Below, one piece after another: positions 24,389 through 33,155 of a stretch of DNA of 46,050 bases. The stretch is from an uncultured Oscillospiraceae bacterium. GTDB lineage: Bacteria; Bacillota; Clostridia; Oscillospirales; Acutalibacteraceae. How positions within the stretch are numbered: the stretch's first letter is position 1; every line of letters starts with the position of its first letter. The stretch covers positions 1 to 46,050 of the forward strand of contig UQWL01000018.1 in the NCBI GenBank assembly GCA_900544715.1. Reading direction: 5' to 3'. The notes under the pieces are model-generated. The model saw only the letters and a program-made list of their open reading frames with translations, did no database searches and was not told where the DNA came from. The position numbers were made by a program, and so were the translations under genes.

Positions 24389-25231
24389 TTAGTCGATGAC
24401 AGAATCCTGCTCTTCCTCCGCCCTGTCATCCTTCATCCCGATGCGCATCCGGTAGCAGAAATCCATGCGGAAAATTTCATCCTCAAAAATTTCATGCACC
24501 TTTTTCTCAAACCGGGCCACGCAGAGCTTGACGATCTCCGGCTCCATGCGCAGCATGGTTTGCAGGCTTCCCTGACTGAGCGCAAGGTTGATGAAACGGT
24601 GCGCGTCGCACTCCTCCGTATTCGAAAAAACAATCTCACGGGTGTAGCCAAAGAATCCGCTTTCTTGAATGCGGGACAAATGCTCGCTTTTCTCCCAGCG
24701 CAAAAAGCTATCTGCATAATCCTTGGTAGCGCTCGCAAGCTCCTTGATCCTGCGCTGCAGGTCGTTATAAGCTTCCTCCGCCCTGCGGTCGCACACAGGG
24801 GGCCAGTCGCAATCGTAGGTGGCAAAAATGCCGCCGGGCTTTAAAATGCGGTTTACCTCCTGCAGCGTTTCCTCCGGCTCCATCCAGTGAAAGGACTGGG
24901 AGCAAGTTACCAAATCTGCACATTCCGGCGCAAGCCCGGTTTCATGAGCGAAGGCATTGACAAAGCGGATATTTTGCTTCGGCACACGATGCTCCTGCGC
25001 ATAGGCAATCATATCCGTGCTTGGCTCCACACCGATCACCTCAGCCGCGGCAGTGCCCCACAGCCGGGTGGAAAGCCCTGTTCCACAGCCCAGATCCACG
25101 ACCGTTTGTGGAAAATACCCCAGATAGTTGACCAGGCAATCCACGACAAAGCGCGGGCCGCGCGGCCGTGCCATGTGGTAGACATCCGCATAGCCCATAA
25201 AGCGCTCTGCGTTTTTTGAAACATCCATCAT
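24389..25231 (-). CDS. Class I SAM-dependent methyltransferase
   Basis: 280-aa protein with motif I VVDLGCGTGLSTRLWG (about 43-58), motif post-I EVIGVEPSTDMI and motif IV-like ADLVTCSQSFHWMEP. The QSFHWM stretch is typical of the UbiE/Tam-like Methyltransf_11/25 branch that acts on small molecules. ATG follows AAAGGGGA at 7 nt. Monocistronic, ending at the shared terminator. Substrate unknown. Confidence 0.85.
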   Translation of the reverse strand: MMDVSKNAERFMGYADVYHMARPRGPRFVVDCLVNYLGYFPQTVVDLGCGTGLSTRLWGTAAAEVIGVEPSTDMIAYAQEHRVPKQNIRFVNAFAHETGLAPECADLVTCSQSFHWMEPEETLQEVNRILKPGGIFATYDCDWPPVCDRRAEEAYNDLQRRIKELASATKDYADSFLRWEKSEHLSRIQESGFFGYTREIVFSNTEECDAHRFINLALSQGSLQTMLRMEPEIVKLCVARFEKKVHEIFEDEIFRMDFCYRMRIGMKDDRAEEEQDSVID

Positions 25232-25272
25232 TGTAAGTCCCCTTTACATCCTCTTTTTCATTCCAAGTAATA

Positions 25273-25660
25273 TTGCAACAGCATGAGGCATACGGAAAAC
25301 GCATTTAAGCGCGCATTGTAACGGGATGCACGCTTGGCCTTCTATATGAATCCTTTGCTGTATTGGGTAAATTTCCAGGCTATTGGGCGCCGATTTTTAC
25401 CAAATAATAGCTACACATCCAGGTATACCTCCATAAACGGTCAAACGCGGCATTTCAGATACACAATTTATGAATTAGCTACGGGGATATTATAGTCTAA
25501 GAAATCCATACACGCAAGAGCATCTGTAAAATCTTTCTCCCTAGCGATAAGATGGCGAAAAGCAGAGCTTTTTTGTATGTTTTATTTGGAATTAAATTCT
25601 CTCTCCCCTTCTCTTCTTGCACTGTGGCACAAAAACGCGCCGTCGGATTTTCCCACCCAT
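25273..25660. other. Gene-free stretch
   Basis: About 390 bp between two minus-strand genes, less GC-rich than its surroundings. No ORF with a ribosome site, no clear hairpin except a short AAAAGC-AGA-GCTTTT stem at about 25560-25574 and no recognised RNA. Probably holds the methyltransferase promoter and perhaps a decayed gene. Confidence 0.4.
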
Positions 25661-25669
25661 AGAGCACAC

Positions 25670-26272
25670 TCAAATTTTTTGAGAGGTGGAAGGGCCGGAT
25701 TTGCGCGCAGCTCCAATTTCATGTGCCAGGGCCTGTGTCCGCTCCAAATAAGTCTCCGATCCAGAATTATCGATCACAATAAGCTCTGAGATGCCCGCTG
25801 GAGGGTCAAAATTCCGGCTGCTTACATAGTTCTCCCAGTGTGCAAGCTTCCAGGTATCCCGCTCGGAGTTGCGCGCCTGCATCCGTTTTCGGCAAACCGT
25901 CAGATCCGTATGCACCCAAACCACCTGAAGCCGGGCGCCCATCTCCGCCAGCCTTTGGCGTATCTCCTCCAGCCATACCGGATTGCGCACCTCGCGGGTA
26001 AAGGGCGCGTTAACAAGCACACAATCGTTGAATTCCAGCGCTTCAAAGGCGATCTGTAGGATTGCGTCATATTCATAATTGCGTATATTCTGCTCAAAAA
26101 AGGCAGAGCTGCGGTCAAACGGCTCGCCGGCGGCCTGAAAAATCCGGCGCGATAAAACAATGACGCTATCCTTATCAAGATAAACACAGTTTTGCAGCAT
26201 CCCGGCTAACTTCTTGGCAATAAAGGTTTTTCCACTGGCGGGCGGCGAGGTTACCAAAAGAAATGTTTTCAT
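25670..26272 (-). CDS. AAA_33/zeta-toxin-like P-loop kinase
   Basis: From ATG 26272 (after GAAAGGG) 200 aa: MKTFLLVTSPPASGKTFIAK carries the Walker A SPPASGKT. LDKDSV follows as the strand-2 Asp, and LVNAPFTREV and VVWVHTDLTVCRKRMQAR give the lid arginines. The fold matches small ATP-dependent kinases related to zeta toxin/gluconate kinase. No antitoxin lies beside it. Substrate unknown. Confidence 0.75.
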   Translation of the reverse strand: MKTFLLVTSPPASGKTFIAKKLAGMLQNCVYLDKDSVIVLSRRIFQAAGEPFDRSSAFFEQNIRNYEYDAILQIAFEALEFNDCVLVNAPFTREVRNPVWLEEIRQRLAEMGARLQVVWVHTDLTVCRKRMQARNSERDTWKLAHWENYVSSRNFDPPAGISELIVIDNSGSETYLERTQALAHEIGAARKSGPSTSQKI

Positions 26273-26355
26273 TGTAAACGCCCTTTCGTATCGAATTGGG
26301 TACGAACTTAGTATACGATACCGGGCACAAAGCAAATCAACTCTATGGAAAAAAA

Positions 26356-26391
26356 GCGCCCGCCGGCCCAAACGCGCCTGCGGGTGCCATT
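26356..26391 (-). terminator. spoIIID terminator
   Basis: On the minus strand GCACCCGC pairs with GCGGGCGC (one G-T), followed by TTTTTTT, about 20 bp past the spoIIID stop. Confidence 0.7.
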
Positions 26392-26412
26392 TTATTTTTT
26401 TCTTCTTAACAT

Positions 26413-26667
26413 TTAGGGATGCATCGCACGATATTTTTTCTGCGTGGCGATCCCTCCCCGGATATGGCGCTGGGCTTTGTTGATATCGAGCACCTCCCGC
26501 ACCTCCTGATAGAGCTGCGGATTCACCCGGCGCAGGCGCTCGGACACGTCCATATGTACGGTGGATTTACTGATTCCGAACTCCTTCGCCGCCGCCCGAA
26601 CCGTCGCCTTATGCGCAATGATATATTCGCCGAGCTCTACGGCTCTTTCTTCCACGATACCTTTCAA
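26413..26667 (-). CDS. spoIIID: SpoIIID sporulation transcription regulator
   Basis: 84 aa matching SpoIIID over its length: MKGIVEERAVELGEYIIAHK, helix-turn-helix TVRAAAKEFGISKSTVHMDV (22-41) and the basic C-terminal helix with HIRGGIATQKKY. It switches mother-cell genes during sporulation. Its presence is the best sign that the lineage can form, or descends from cells that form, endospores. Confidence 0.95.
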   Translation of the reverse strand: MKGIVEERAVELGEYIIAHKATVRAAAKEFGISKSTVHMDVSERLRRVNPQLYQEVREVLDINKAQRHIRGGIATQKKYRAMHP

Positions 26668-26792
26668 GATGAGCCCCTCCGTTTTCCGTTAAAGTGAGAC
26701 CTGCCTTTCCATTTCCCTCAATCTATATGCGCACACTGGGCGGATTATGTTTTCACAAAGCGCAATTGACACCGCCCGGAAAAGGTGCTACA

Positions 26793-28001
26793 TTGAAGCA
26801 AACGCCTGATGGGAAAGGTGGCTCAGCCTTTTTTATGAAACAAGCGGAAATCGCCCGTGCCGAATGGCTGCGGGCAATGCACAAAATTGCGTTTCCCGTG
26901 CTCTCGGTCGCCGCGGAAAACCGCCTGCATGATACTCTCCCGCTGGCAAAGAAGGAGAAACAGCGCGGCGTGGCCTATCTGGAGGCTGTGGGCCGGACGA
27001 TGCTAGGCATTGCGCCCTGGCTGGAGCTCTCCCTCCCTCGCAGCGCATCGGAAAAGGAACGCGCTTTGCAGGAGCAATACCGGTCTTTTGCGCGCAGCGC
27101 GCTCACCAACATCTGTGATCCTTCCGCAACGGATTACTGCGTATGGAACCAAACAGGCGCCCACCTCTCCCCTGACCAGCCGCTCGTCGACGCGGCCTTT
27201 CTGGCAAGCGCCCTGCTGAAAGCGCCCACTCAGTTGTTTACGACCCAACCGCCGGACGTGCGTGGGAAACTGCTCGCCGCCTTTGAACAGACGCGCCTGA
27301 TGCGCCCCGTGCGCAATAACTGGCTGCTCTTCGCCGCAACGATTGAGGCGATGCGCTATCGCTTCACAGGGATCGGAGACGGCATGCGCATTGAATACGC
27401 GCTGAGTAAACACTTTGAATGGTATAAAGGGGACGGTGCCTACGGCGATGGGGACGCCTTCCACTGGGATTATTACAACAGCTTTGTCATTCAGCCGATG
27501 CTCGAAGAGGTTTCCCGCACTGCGGAGCCGCTCATTGGGGACAAACGCTACCGTGCGCAGTTTGTAAAAAGCCTGATGCGTTATTGCGAGGTGCTTGAGC
27601 GGATGATTGCGCCGGACGGCTCTTATCCCTGCATGGGCCGCTCCATCGCCTACCGAACGGGGGCGTTCCACGCGCTTGCCCATGCGGCGCTGAGCGGCCA
27701 CCTGCCCGCCTCTCTCCCGCCCGGCCAGGTGCGCCGTGCGCTCAGCCTCACACTGCGGAAAATGCTTTCCTCCCAGGAATTATTCGATCCAAACGGATTC
27801 CTGCAAAAGGGGCTTTTGGGCTGTCAGCCAAGGCTGGCGGAGCCCTATATCAACACCGGCAGCCTCTATCTCTGCTCCACCATCTTTCTCCCGCTCGGCC
27901 TTTCGCCAGACGACGCCTTCTGGACAGATGCGGAACAGCCTACGACCTGGGAAAAAGCCTGGTCCGGTGTAAACCTTCCCGGCGATCACGCAATCGGATA
28001 G
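26793..28001 (+). CDS. DUF2264 family protein
   Basis: TTG 26793 follows AAAGGTG at 5 nt and gives 402 aa; the ATG at 26835 (MKQAEIARAEWLRAM) is an alternative with poorer spacing. Conserved-looking stretches YCVWNQTGAHLSPDQPLVDA, DGAYGDGDAFHWDYYNSFVI and SYPCMGRSIAYRTGAFHALA fit the DUF2264 family, an (alpha/alpha)-barrel-like group related in layout to unsaturated glycosidases and lyases. No signal peptide, so probably cytoplasmic. It may act on a plant or host glycan; this is inference. Confidence 0.8.
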   Translation: MKQTPDGKGGSAFFMKQAEIARAEWLRAMHKIAFPVLSVAAENRLHDTLPLAKKEKQRGVAYLEAVGRTMLGIAPWLELSLPRSASEKERALQEQYRSFARSALTNICDPSATDYCVWNQTGAHLSPDQPLVDAAFLASALLKAPTQLFTTQPPDVRGKLLAAFEQTRLMRPVRNNWLLFAATIEAMRYRFTGIGDGMRIEYALSKHFEWYKGDGAYGDGDAFHWDYYNSFVIQPMLEEVSRTAEPLIGDKRYRAQFVKSLMRYCEVLERMIAPDGSYPCMGRSIAYRTGAFHALAHAALSGHLPASLPPGQVRRALSLTLRKMLSSQELFDPNGFLQKGLLGCQPRLAEPYINTGSLYLCSTIFLPLGLSPDDAFWTDAEQPTTWEKAWSGVNLPGDHAIG

Positions 28002-28048
28002 GCGCCACTGGAACAGGGGCGAAATTTCCGGTTTATTGGGAAAAGGCA

Positions 28049-28077
28049 ATGACTTTTTTATCAGATTCGTGTATAAT
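28049..28077 (+). promoter_or_regulatory. Promoter of the lipase-like gene
   Basis: ATGACT (28049-28054), 17-nt spacer and perfect TATAAT (28072-28077), 38 nt before the start codon. Confidence 0.6.
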
Positions 28078-28115
28078 ACAAATATCTATATTTTGAGCAG
28101 AGGGAGTCGATTCGA

Positions 28116-29069
28116 ATGGCAATCATTCGCAAAGAAGCATATTTTAACTCTTCCACCGGTAAGAATAAGATTCACTGCGTGATCTGGCAGGATGATGCAG
28201 TAAAACCCGTTGCGTTATTCCAGATTGCGCACGGTATGTCCGAACATATTGAGCGGTATGATGATTTTGCCTGTTTCCTCGCCGGGCACGGCTTTATCGT
28301 GTGCGGCAACGACCATCTGGGGCACGGCAAATCCGTCAATTCCCTGGATGATCTCGGGTATATGGACGATAAAAACGGCCATATCCGCATGGTGGATGAT
28401 ATGCATATCCTGCATCACATCATGCACAAACGCTACCCTGACCTGCCCTATTTCCTCTTCGGTCACAGCATGGGTTCCTTCCTTTCCCGCTCCTACGTCG
28501 CACACTTCGGCAAGGAGCTGGCCGGTGCAATCTTCTGTGGTACAGGCGAACTGCCCGCCTCCTTGGAGGGCGTGATCTCTGCCTTTGACAAGCTGGTGGA
28601 TAAAATCGGCCCACGCGCCAATGCAGACCTGCTCTTTAAAATCGGCAACGGCGTGTTTAACTTGCAGTTTAAAAACCCGCGCACCAATGTCGACTGGATC
28701 AGCACCAGCGAAGAAAATCTCGACCGCTATCTCGATGATCCGCTCTGCGGCTTTAACTTTAAGCTAGGCGGCACACGCGATGTGGTGCGTATTCTAATGG
28801 AGGTCAGCCGCAAGGATTGGGCGCAAAAGGTGCCTCACGATCTGCCCATTATGCTTATCTCCGGTGCGAAGGATTCTGTTGGCTTCAACGGCAGAGGTGT
28901 TCTGGCCGTGTCGGACAATCTGGAGCTTGCAGGCAATGAGCCAACTGTGATCCTCTACCCGAACGACCGGCATGAAATCCTCAATGAGAACGACCACGAA
29001 AAAATTTATAACGACATCATGAAGTGGCTGGACGGCGTGCTGGCGGCGAGAGAAGAAGCGAAAGCCTGA
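28116..29069 (+). CDS. Alpha/beta hydrolase, monoacylglycerol-lipase-like
   Basis: 317 aa of the serine aminopeptidase S33/Hydrolase_4 type. Oxyanion-side motif QIAHGMSEHIERYDDFACFL, CGNDHLGHGKS, nucleophile elbow FGHSMGSFLSR (Ser in GHSMG), Asp in SGAKDSVG and His in NDRHEILNE. No signal peptide, hence a cytoplasmic esterase or lysophospholipase. ATG after AGAGGGAG. Ends at a strong terminator before the CRISPR leader. Confidence 0.9.
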   Translation: MAIIRKEAYFNSSTGKNKIHCVIWQDDAVKPVALFQIAHGMSEHIERYDDFACFLAGHGFIVCGNDHLGHGKSVNSLDDLGYMDDKNGHIRMVDDMHILHHIMHKRYPDLPYFLFGHSMGSFLSRSYVAHFGKELAGAIFCGTGELPASLEGVISAFDKLVDKIGPRANADLLFKIGNGVFNLQFKNPRTNVDWISTSEENLDRYLDDPLCGFNFKLGGTRDVVRILMEVSRKDWAQKVPHDLPIMLISGAKDSVGFNGRGVLAVSDNLELAGNEPTVILYPNDRHEILNENDHEKIYNDIMKWLDGVLAAREEAKA

Positions 29070-29090
29070 GAAAGAAAACAATAGAATATA

Positions 29091-29136
29091 AAAACGGACG
29101 TATGCAAATGAAAGCCAAAATACATACGTCCGTTTT
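29091..29136 (+). terminator. Strong rho-independent terminator
   Basis: 14-bp stem AAAACGGACGTATG / CATACGTCCGTTTT followed by TT and a T-rich tract. It closes the hydrolase gene and isolates the CRISPR locus. Confidence 0.85.
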
Positions 29137-29139
29137 TTA

Positions 29140-29321
29140 ATTTTATTCAGTGCGAATCGAAAGCGAACAGTAAAATACCGGAGGGTTCGCACCAAGAGCG
29201 GAAGGGAATATCGGAATAAATATCCACAATTAGAGAATTTATATCGGGTTCTCTTGCTTTTTTCTGTAAAATATGTTGTAATGGAGATGTTTAAGAGACA
29301 AGAAAACTGGTTTCTTTTGCG
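29140..29321 (+). promoter_or_regulatory. CRISPR leader
   Basis: AT-rich, gene-free 180 bp directly before the first intact repeat. The opposite array end has the degenerate repeat, so this side should carry the leader promoter and receive new spacers. Confidence 0.6.
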
Positions 29322-30833
29322 GTCTCCGCCCACACGGGCGGAGTGGATTGAAATTGGCCTACGCCAACCGCCGTTCCGATCTGCTGAAGTCTCCGCCCAC
29401 ACGGGCGGAGTGGATTGAAATGTGCGACCTTGACACTCTGTGACGGCGTGGCAAGTCTCCGCCCACACGGGCGGAGTGGATTGAAATTATCCTAATGGGA
29501 CGCAGAAAATTACGGTGTTCAAGTCTCCGCCCACACGGGCGGAGTGGATTGAAATCCCAACGTACTACAGGGGCAGCAGGGGGGGTGCGGTCTCCGCCCA
29601 CACGGGCGGAGTGGATTGAAATTGGGGTTGGTGTATAAATACCAAAGCTTTCCTGACGTCTCCGCCCACACGGGCGGAGTGGATTGAAATCTTTGATGTG
29701 AGAGGCGCAGAGGTTGCGTAGCCAGTCTCCGCCCACACGGGCGGAGTGGATTGAAATGGTGCCGTTAGCCAAGCTCAACTCCACGTATCCACGTCTCCGC
29801 CCACACGGGCGGAGTGGATTGAAATAAGCGCGACCGAAAGCCGCTTGTGGTTGAGTTCGTCTCCGCCCACACGGGCGGAGTGGATTGAAATAATTAAAGG
29901 CTTTTTTGATAACCTCTGGGACAAGGTCTCCGCCCACACGGGCGGAGTGGATTGAAATTTGTTCAGAATACATAATAATACACCTCCTTTGTTGTCTCCG
30001 CCCACACGGGCGGAGTGGATTGAAATGGACAGATGTTGGTGGCCAATTGAACCCGACGTGGTCTCCGCCCACACGGGCGGAGTGGATTGAAATCAGGGCA
30101 GCAGTTACTTGACGGAGAAGAGCAGGCGTCTCCGCCCACACGGGCGGAGTGGATTGAAATAATCCATACTCTTATCAAGCCGTGAAAGGAGCCACGTCTC
30201 CGCCCACACGGGCGGAGTGGATTGAAATTCTTCTCTCGACAGCATCGTGAAGGCGATCAAAACGTCTCCGCCCACACGGGCGGAGTGGATTGAAATTGCC
30301 GATGGCTTGAAGCATCTGCATATGGTTCTGGTCTCCGCCCACACGGGCGGAGTGGATTGAAATTAAATGATTCGCGGCAAAACTCCAATAGGATCGGGTC
30401 TCCGCCCACACGGGCGGAGTGGATTGAAATTTCATAGGGATTCCGACCGACGACACATCTTCAGTCTCCGCCCACACGGGCGGAGTGGATTGAAATCGCG
30501 ACCTGTTTATATACCTCTTGGAGGTCTTTGTCTCCGCCCACACGGGCGGAGTGGATTGAAATAAAGAACGCAAATACAGCAAATCCCCGGACGATACGTC
30601 TCCGCCCACACGGGCGGAGTGGATTGAAATTATGTCGTAAAAATGTCGTAGGTCAATCATCCTTGTGTCTCCGCCCACACGGGCGGAGTGGATTGAAATT
30701 AAAATTCCTAGCTCTTTTGCGCCTGTAAACTGAGTCTCCGCCCACACGGGCGGAGTGGATTGAAATTTTTGCTACTTCTCTTTGTATGAATCCTGCATCA
30801 GTCTCCGCCTCCACAGAGTCATTCCTTGAAAGC
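29322..30833 (+). CRISPR. CRISPR array, 22 intact repeats plus one degenerate
   Basis: Repeats are 33 bp and identical by eye. They start GTCTCCGCCCACAC, contain the stem CTCCGCCC/GGGCGGAG and end GTGGATTGAAAT. First at 29322-29354, last intact at 30734-30766; the 23rd at 30801 keeps only GTCTCCGCC and then decays. The 22 spacers are 33-36 bp and all different. The repeat form (3' end ATTGAAA plus one base, inner GC stem) is type I-C-like. No cas gene lies in this window. Intact identical repeats suggest that the array is or was recently maintained. Confidence 0.98.
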
Positions 30834-30890
30834 TGACAGGCAGATGTCATATTCTATATGCTATCCTTTTTACAAAGGAGGCGTTTTGTC

Positions 30891-31432
30891 ATGGGGAATG
30901 AGGCGCAACAGACTGCGGATGAGATCCGGCATCAATTGGGAGAATCCGTTTACGAATCGGTGCTCCGCACAGCTGGGACGTTAAAGTCATCCCCTTCTCC
31001 TGGCCTGGCAGAAACGTTTTGTGCGCGATGCCCTGTCGGAGCTCATTATACTGTGCGGAAGTCTGGGTGTTGAACCATTGATGCGCGCCTGCCTGCGGGC
31101 GGCAATATATCTCTCATGCGGCACTCCGCGAGGCGCGTGAGTTATGTCAGGAATCCGAGGGCAACCTTGGCTTATTTTTGGACGGGCTCCATGCACGACG
31201 GATCGGCGGAGGAAAGCTCCGGCTGCACGGGCAGCAGATCATCGCTGAATAGAACGCCTGCTATTGCGGGCTGGCGCAGAAAAGCCCAGGCTTGCCTGCG
31301 GAATATTGCGCATGCTCGGAGGGTTGGTTTGAGCGTCTCTTTTCCTTTGCGATGGAGAAAGAAGTTTTCGTCCGGTGGACGGGCACGATTCCGTCAGGCA
31401 GCTCCCACTGCACATTTGAAATACAGATTTAA
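30891..31432 (+). pseudogene. Broken gene with cysteine-rich C-terminal domain
   Basis: Starts ATG 30891 after AAAGGAGG (MGNEAQQTADEIRHQLGESV). Reading continues only by changing frame: QKRFVRDALSELIILCG then HAALREARELCQESEGN, GLFLDGLHARRIGGGKLRLH. An in-frame TAG follows IIAE at about 31249-31251, then NACYCGLAQKSPGLPAEYCA and CSEGWFERLFSFAMEKEVFV, ending FEIQI at 31432. So at least two frameshifts and one stop. The tail recalls V4R-like small-molecule/metal domains (weak). Lies directly after the CRISPR array. Confidence 0.75.
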
Positions 31433-31454
31433 CAGGAGAAAGAATATCGTTCCA

Positions 31455-31846
31455 ATGAAAAAATCTCAGTAGAAATTTCCAACAACTTCTGCCCACAGGC
31501 CCTATTCCTCTATGGAACTTATCAGGAAGACAAAACGCCCGATTTTGGGCTGTTTTGGTGGTTCAGTTATACCTGAATGGACGATTCGCTTGGTGAGATG
31601 GCCTGCATTGGCGGGGACAAACTGACCAAAAACCGCATTCGTGCAAACCGCGTCTTCTCCGCAAATCTGGTCACACAGGATCTCTTACCGCTCGCGGATT
31701 ACTATGGTACAAAAAACAAATATAATTTCAAAAAAATGGAAGTTATTTTCAAAATTACTCAGGGCACCGTACTGGATATACCGGTTCTGGCGGACAGCCC
31801 GTGGAGCTTTCAATTGGAAGCCGTGCAGGAAACGCTGCGCCGGTAG
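31455..31846 (+). pseudogene. Broken flavin reductase-family gene
   Basis: ATG 31455 after AGGAGA opens a run of six A; one more A would give MKKISVEISNNFCPQALFLY, the usual start of this FMN-binding family. The frame then meets a TGA at about 31575 (after WWFSYT) and continues with DDSLGEMACIGGDKLTKNRI, RANRVFSANLVTQDLLPLAD, to LRR at 31846. One frameshift and one stop. It probably formed an operon with the preceding broken gene. Confidence 0.8.
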
Positions 31847-31884
31847 AATATAGCGGAGCGTATTGTGGATAGGAGGGAAGCACC

Positions 31885-32349
31885 ATGAAGATTCAAATAT
31901 GCAGAAAAGCGCCATTTGCCGTGATCGGGAAGGAGGGTTCCACAAACGAGGGGGAGGGCTTTATCCAATCACTTTGGGATGAGGCCAACGCTCATTTTCA
32001 AGAAGTGGAGCAATTGGCACAGCGAGACGGCTGCGGGAACCTGCTTGGCATCTGGGGCGCAATGTCTGATTTTTCACGCGCCTTCCACCCTTGGGAAAAC
32101 GAATTTACAGAAGGGTTGTATCTCGCCGGCGTGGAGTGCGCAGCCGGTGCGGACGCACCCACCGGCTGGACAAAATGGATGGTGCCCGGTTTTGAATACC
32201 TCTATGCGGAGGACGACGGCATCGGTACGTTCCAAAACATGCTGCAATATTTGCAAAAGAACGAAATCGCCTTGGCGGGTGCGGTTCAGGAATTTCATTG
32301 CCCGAAAACCAAAAAGGCTTATTTGTTTTTCCCAATCCTAAAACTATAG
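31885..32349 (+). CDS. GyrI-like effector-binding protein
   Basis: 154 aa without a DNA-binding domain. Begins MKIQICRKAPFAVIGKEGST, the first strand of the AraC-effector-binding/GyrI fold (MKI...P...vvG...), with FIQSLWDEANAHF, LLGIWGAMSDFS and FEYLYAEDDG. Such proteins bind hydrophobic cations or small ligands. Start follows GGAGGGAAGC. Next gene belongs to the same superfamily. Confidence 0.75.
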   Translation: MKIQICRKAPFAVIGKEGSTNEGEGFIQSLWDEANAHFQEVEQLAQRDGCGNLLGIWGAMSDFSRAFHPWENEFTEGLYLAGVECAAGADAPTGWTKWMVPGFEYLYAEDDGIGTFQNMLQYLQKNEIALAGAVQEFHCPKTKKAYLFFPILKL

Positions 32350-32431
32350 ATAAAAACAAAGTCATCAGAAATCGGGCGGATCGCTGAAACCCTTCGCTTG
32401 CAAAGCGTTCGCCTGGAAAGGGGTCATAGCT

Positions 32432-33064
32432 ATGGCGGACAAACTCGATTATAAGAAGGAATACAAAGATCTTTACCTACCAGGCCGCAAGCCTGTGCTC
32501 ATCGAGGTGCCCGAGATGCGGTTTTTCATGATGGATGGTCAGGGAGAGCCGGGCGGCGCGCAGTATCAGGCGGCGCTTCAGGCCCTCTATGCCTTGAGCT
32601 TCACCATTAAAATGAGCAAGCTGGGCGGCAATCAACCGGAAGGGTATTTTGAATACGTCGTCCCGCCGCTGGAAGGGCTATGGTCGTTCCCGGGCGGTGT
32701 GTTTGACTTGAACTGCCCGCGGGAGGAATGGCTCTGGACCTCCATGATCCGCCAGCCGGAATTCGTCACAGAAGAGGTGTTCCGCTGGGCCGTCGCGGAA
32801 TGCAGGCGCAAAAAGCCGGAGGTCGATGTTTCCGGCGTGCGTTTTGAAGCACTGGAGGAAGGGCTGTGCGTCCAAATGATGCATGTGGGGCCCTATTCTG
32901 ACGAACCGGCATCCCTTAACAAAATGCGTGCATTCATGCATGAAAACGGCTATTCGCTTTGGAACGACGAGACACATCGGCACCATGAAATCTACCTTTC
33001 CGACCCGCGGCGGACGGCACCGGAGCGCCTGAAAACCGTGCTGCGGCTGCCCGTCACAAAATAA
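32432..33064 (+). CDS. GyrI-like small-molecule-binding protein
   Basis: 210 aa: LDYKKEYKDLYLPGRKPVLI followed by VPEMRFFMMDGQGEPGG, the characteristic start of the stand-alone GyrI-like family, then AALQALYALSFTIKM, GGVFDLNCPREEWLWTSMIR, VQMMHVGPYSDEP and HHEIYLSDPRRTAPERLKTV. Complete for the family. Members bind or hydrolyse xenobiotic cyclic compounds. ATG after GGAAAGGGG. Ends at a strong terminator. Confidence 0.85.
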   Translation: MADKLDYKKEYKDLYLPGRKPVLIEVPEMRFFMMDGQGEPGGAQYQAALQALYALSFTIKMSKLGGNQPEGYFEYVVPPLEGLWSFPGGVFDLNCPREEWLWTSMIRQPEFVTEEVFRWAVAECRRKKPEVDVSGVRFEALEEGLCVQMMHVGPYSDEPASLNKMRAFMHENGYSLWNDETHRHHEIYLSDPRRTAPERLKTVLRLPVTK

Positions 33065-33086
33065 AATCGACTGCAATCAAAAAATG

Positions 33087-33120
33087 TGGTATCATACCCT
33101 TGTTTTGCGGTATGATACCA
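33087..33120. terminator. Bidirectional terminator
   Basis: Perfect 12-bp stem TGGTATCATACC / GGTATGATACCA with flanking A-run left and T6 right, 22 bp past the GyrI-like gene. Confidence 0.85.
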
Positions 33121-33155
33121 TTTTTTGTTCGGAAGAGGAATAAAGGAGCTGCAAC

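Noticed and set aside
25670..26272. Zeta toxin of a TA pair
   Set aside because: The P-loop kinase fold fits, but no epsilon-like antitoxin or short overlapping gene is present, and many housekeeping kinases share this fold.
29359..30747. Open frames through the CRISPR array reading repeated SIHSARVGGD or FNPLRPCGRR
   Set aside because: They are only translations of the repeat unit; the array is non-coding.
29322..30833. Self-targeting spacers against genes in this window
   Set aside because: By eye no spacer matched other parts of the window; a real search was not possible.
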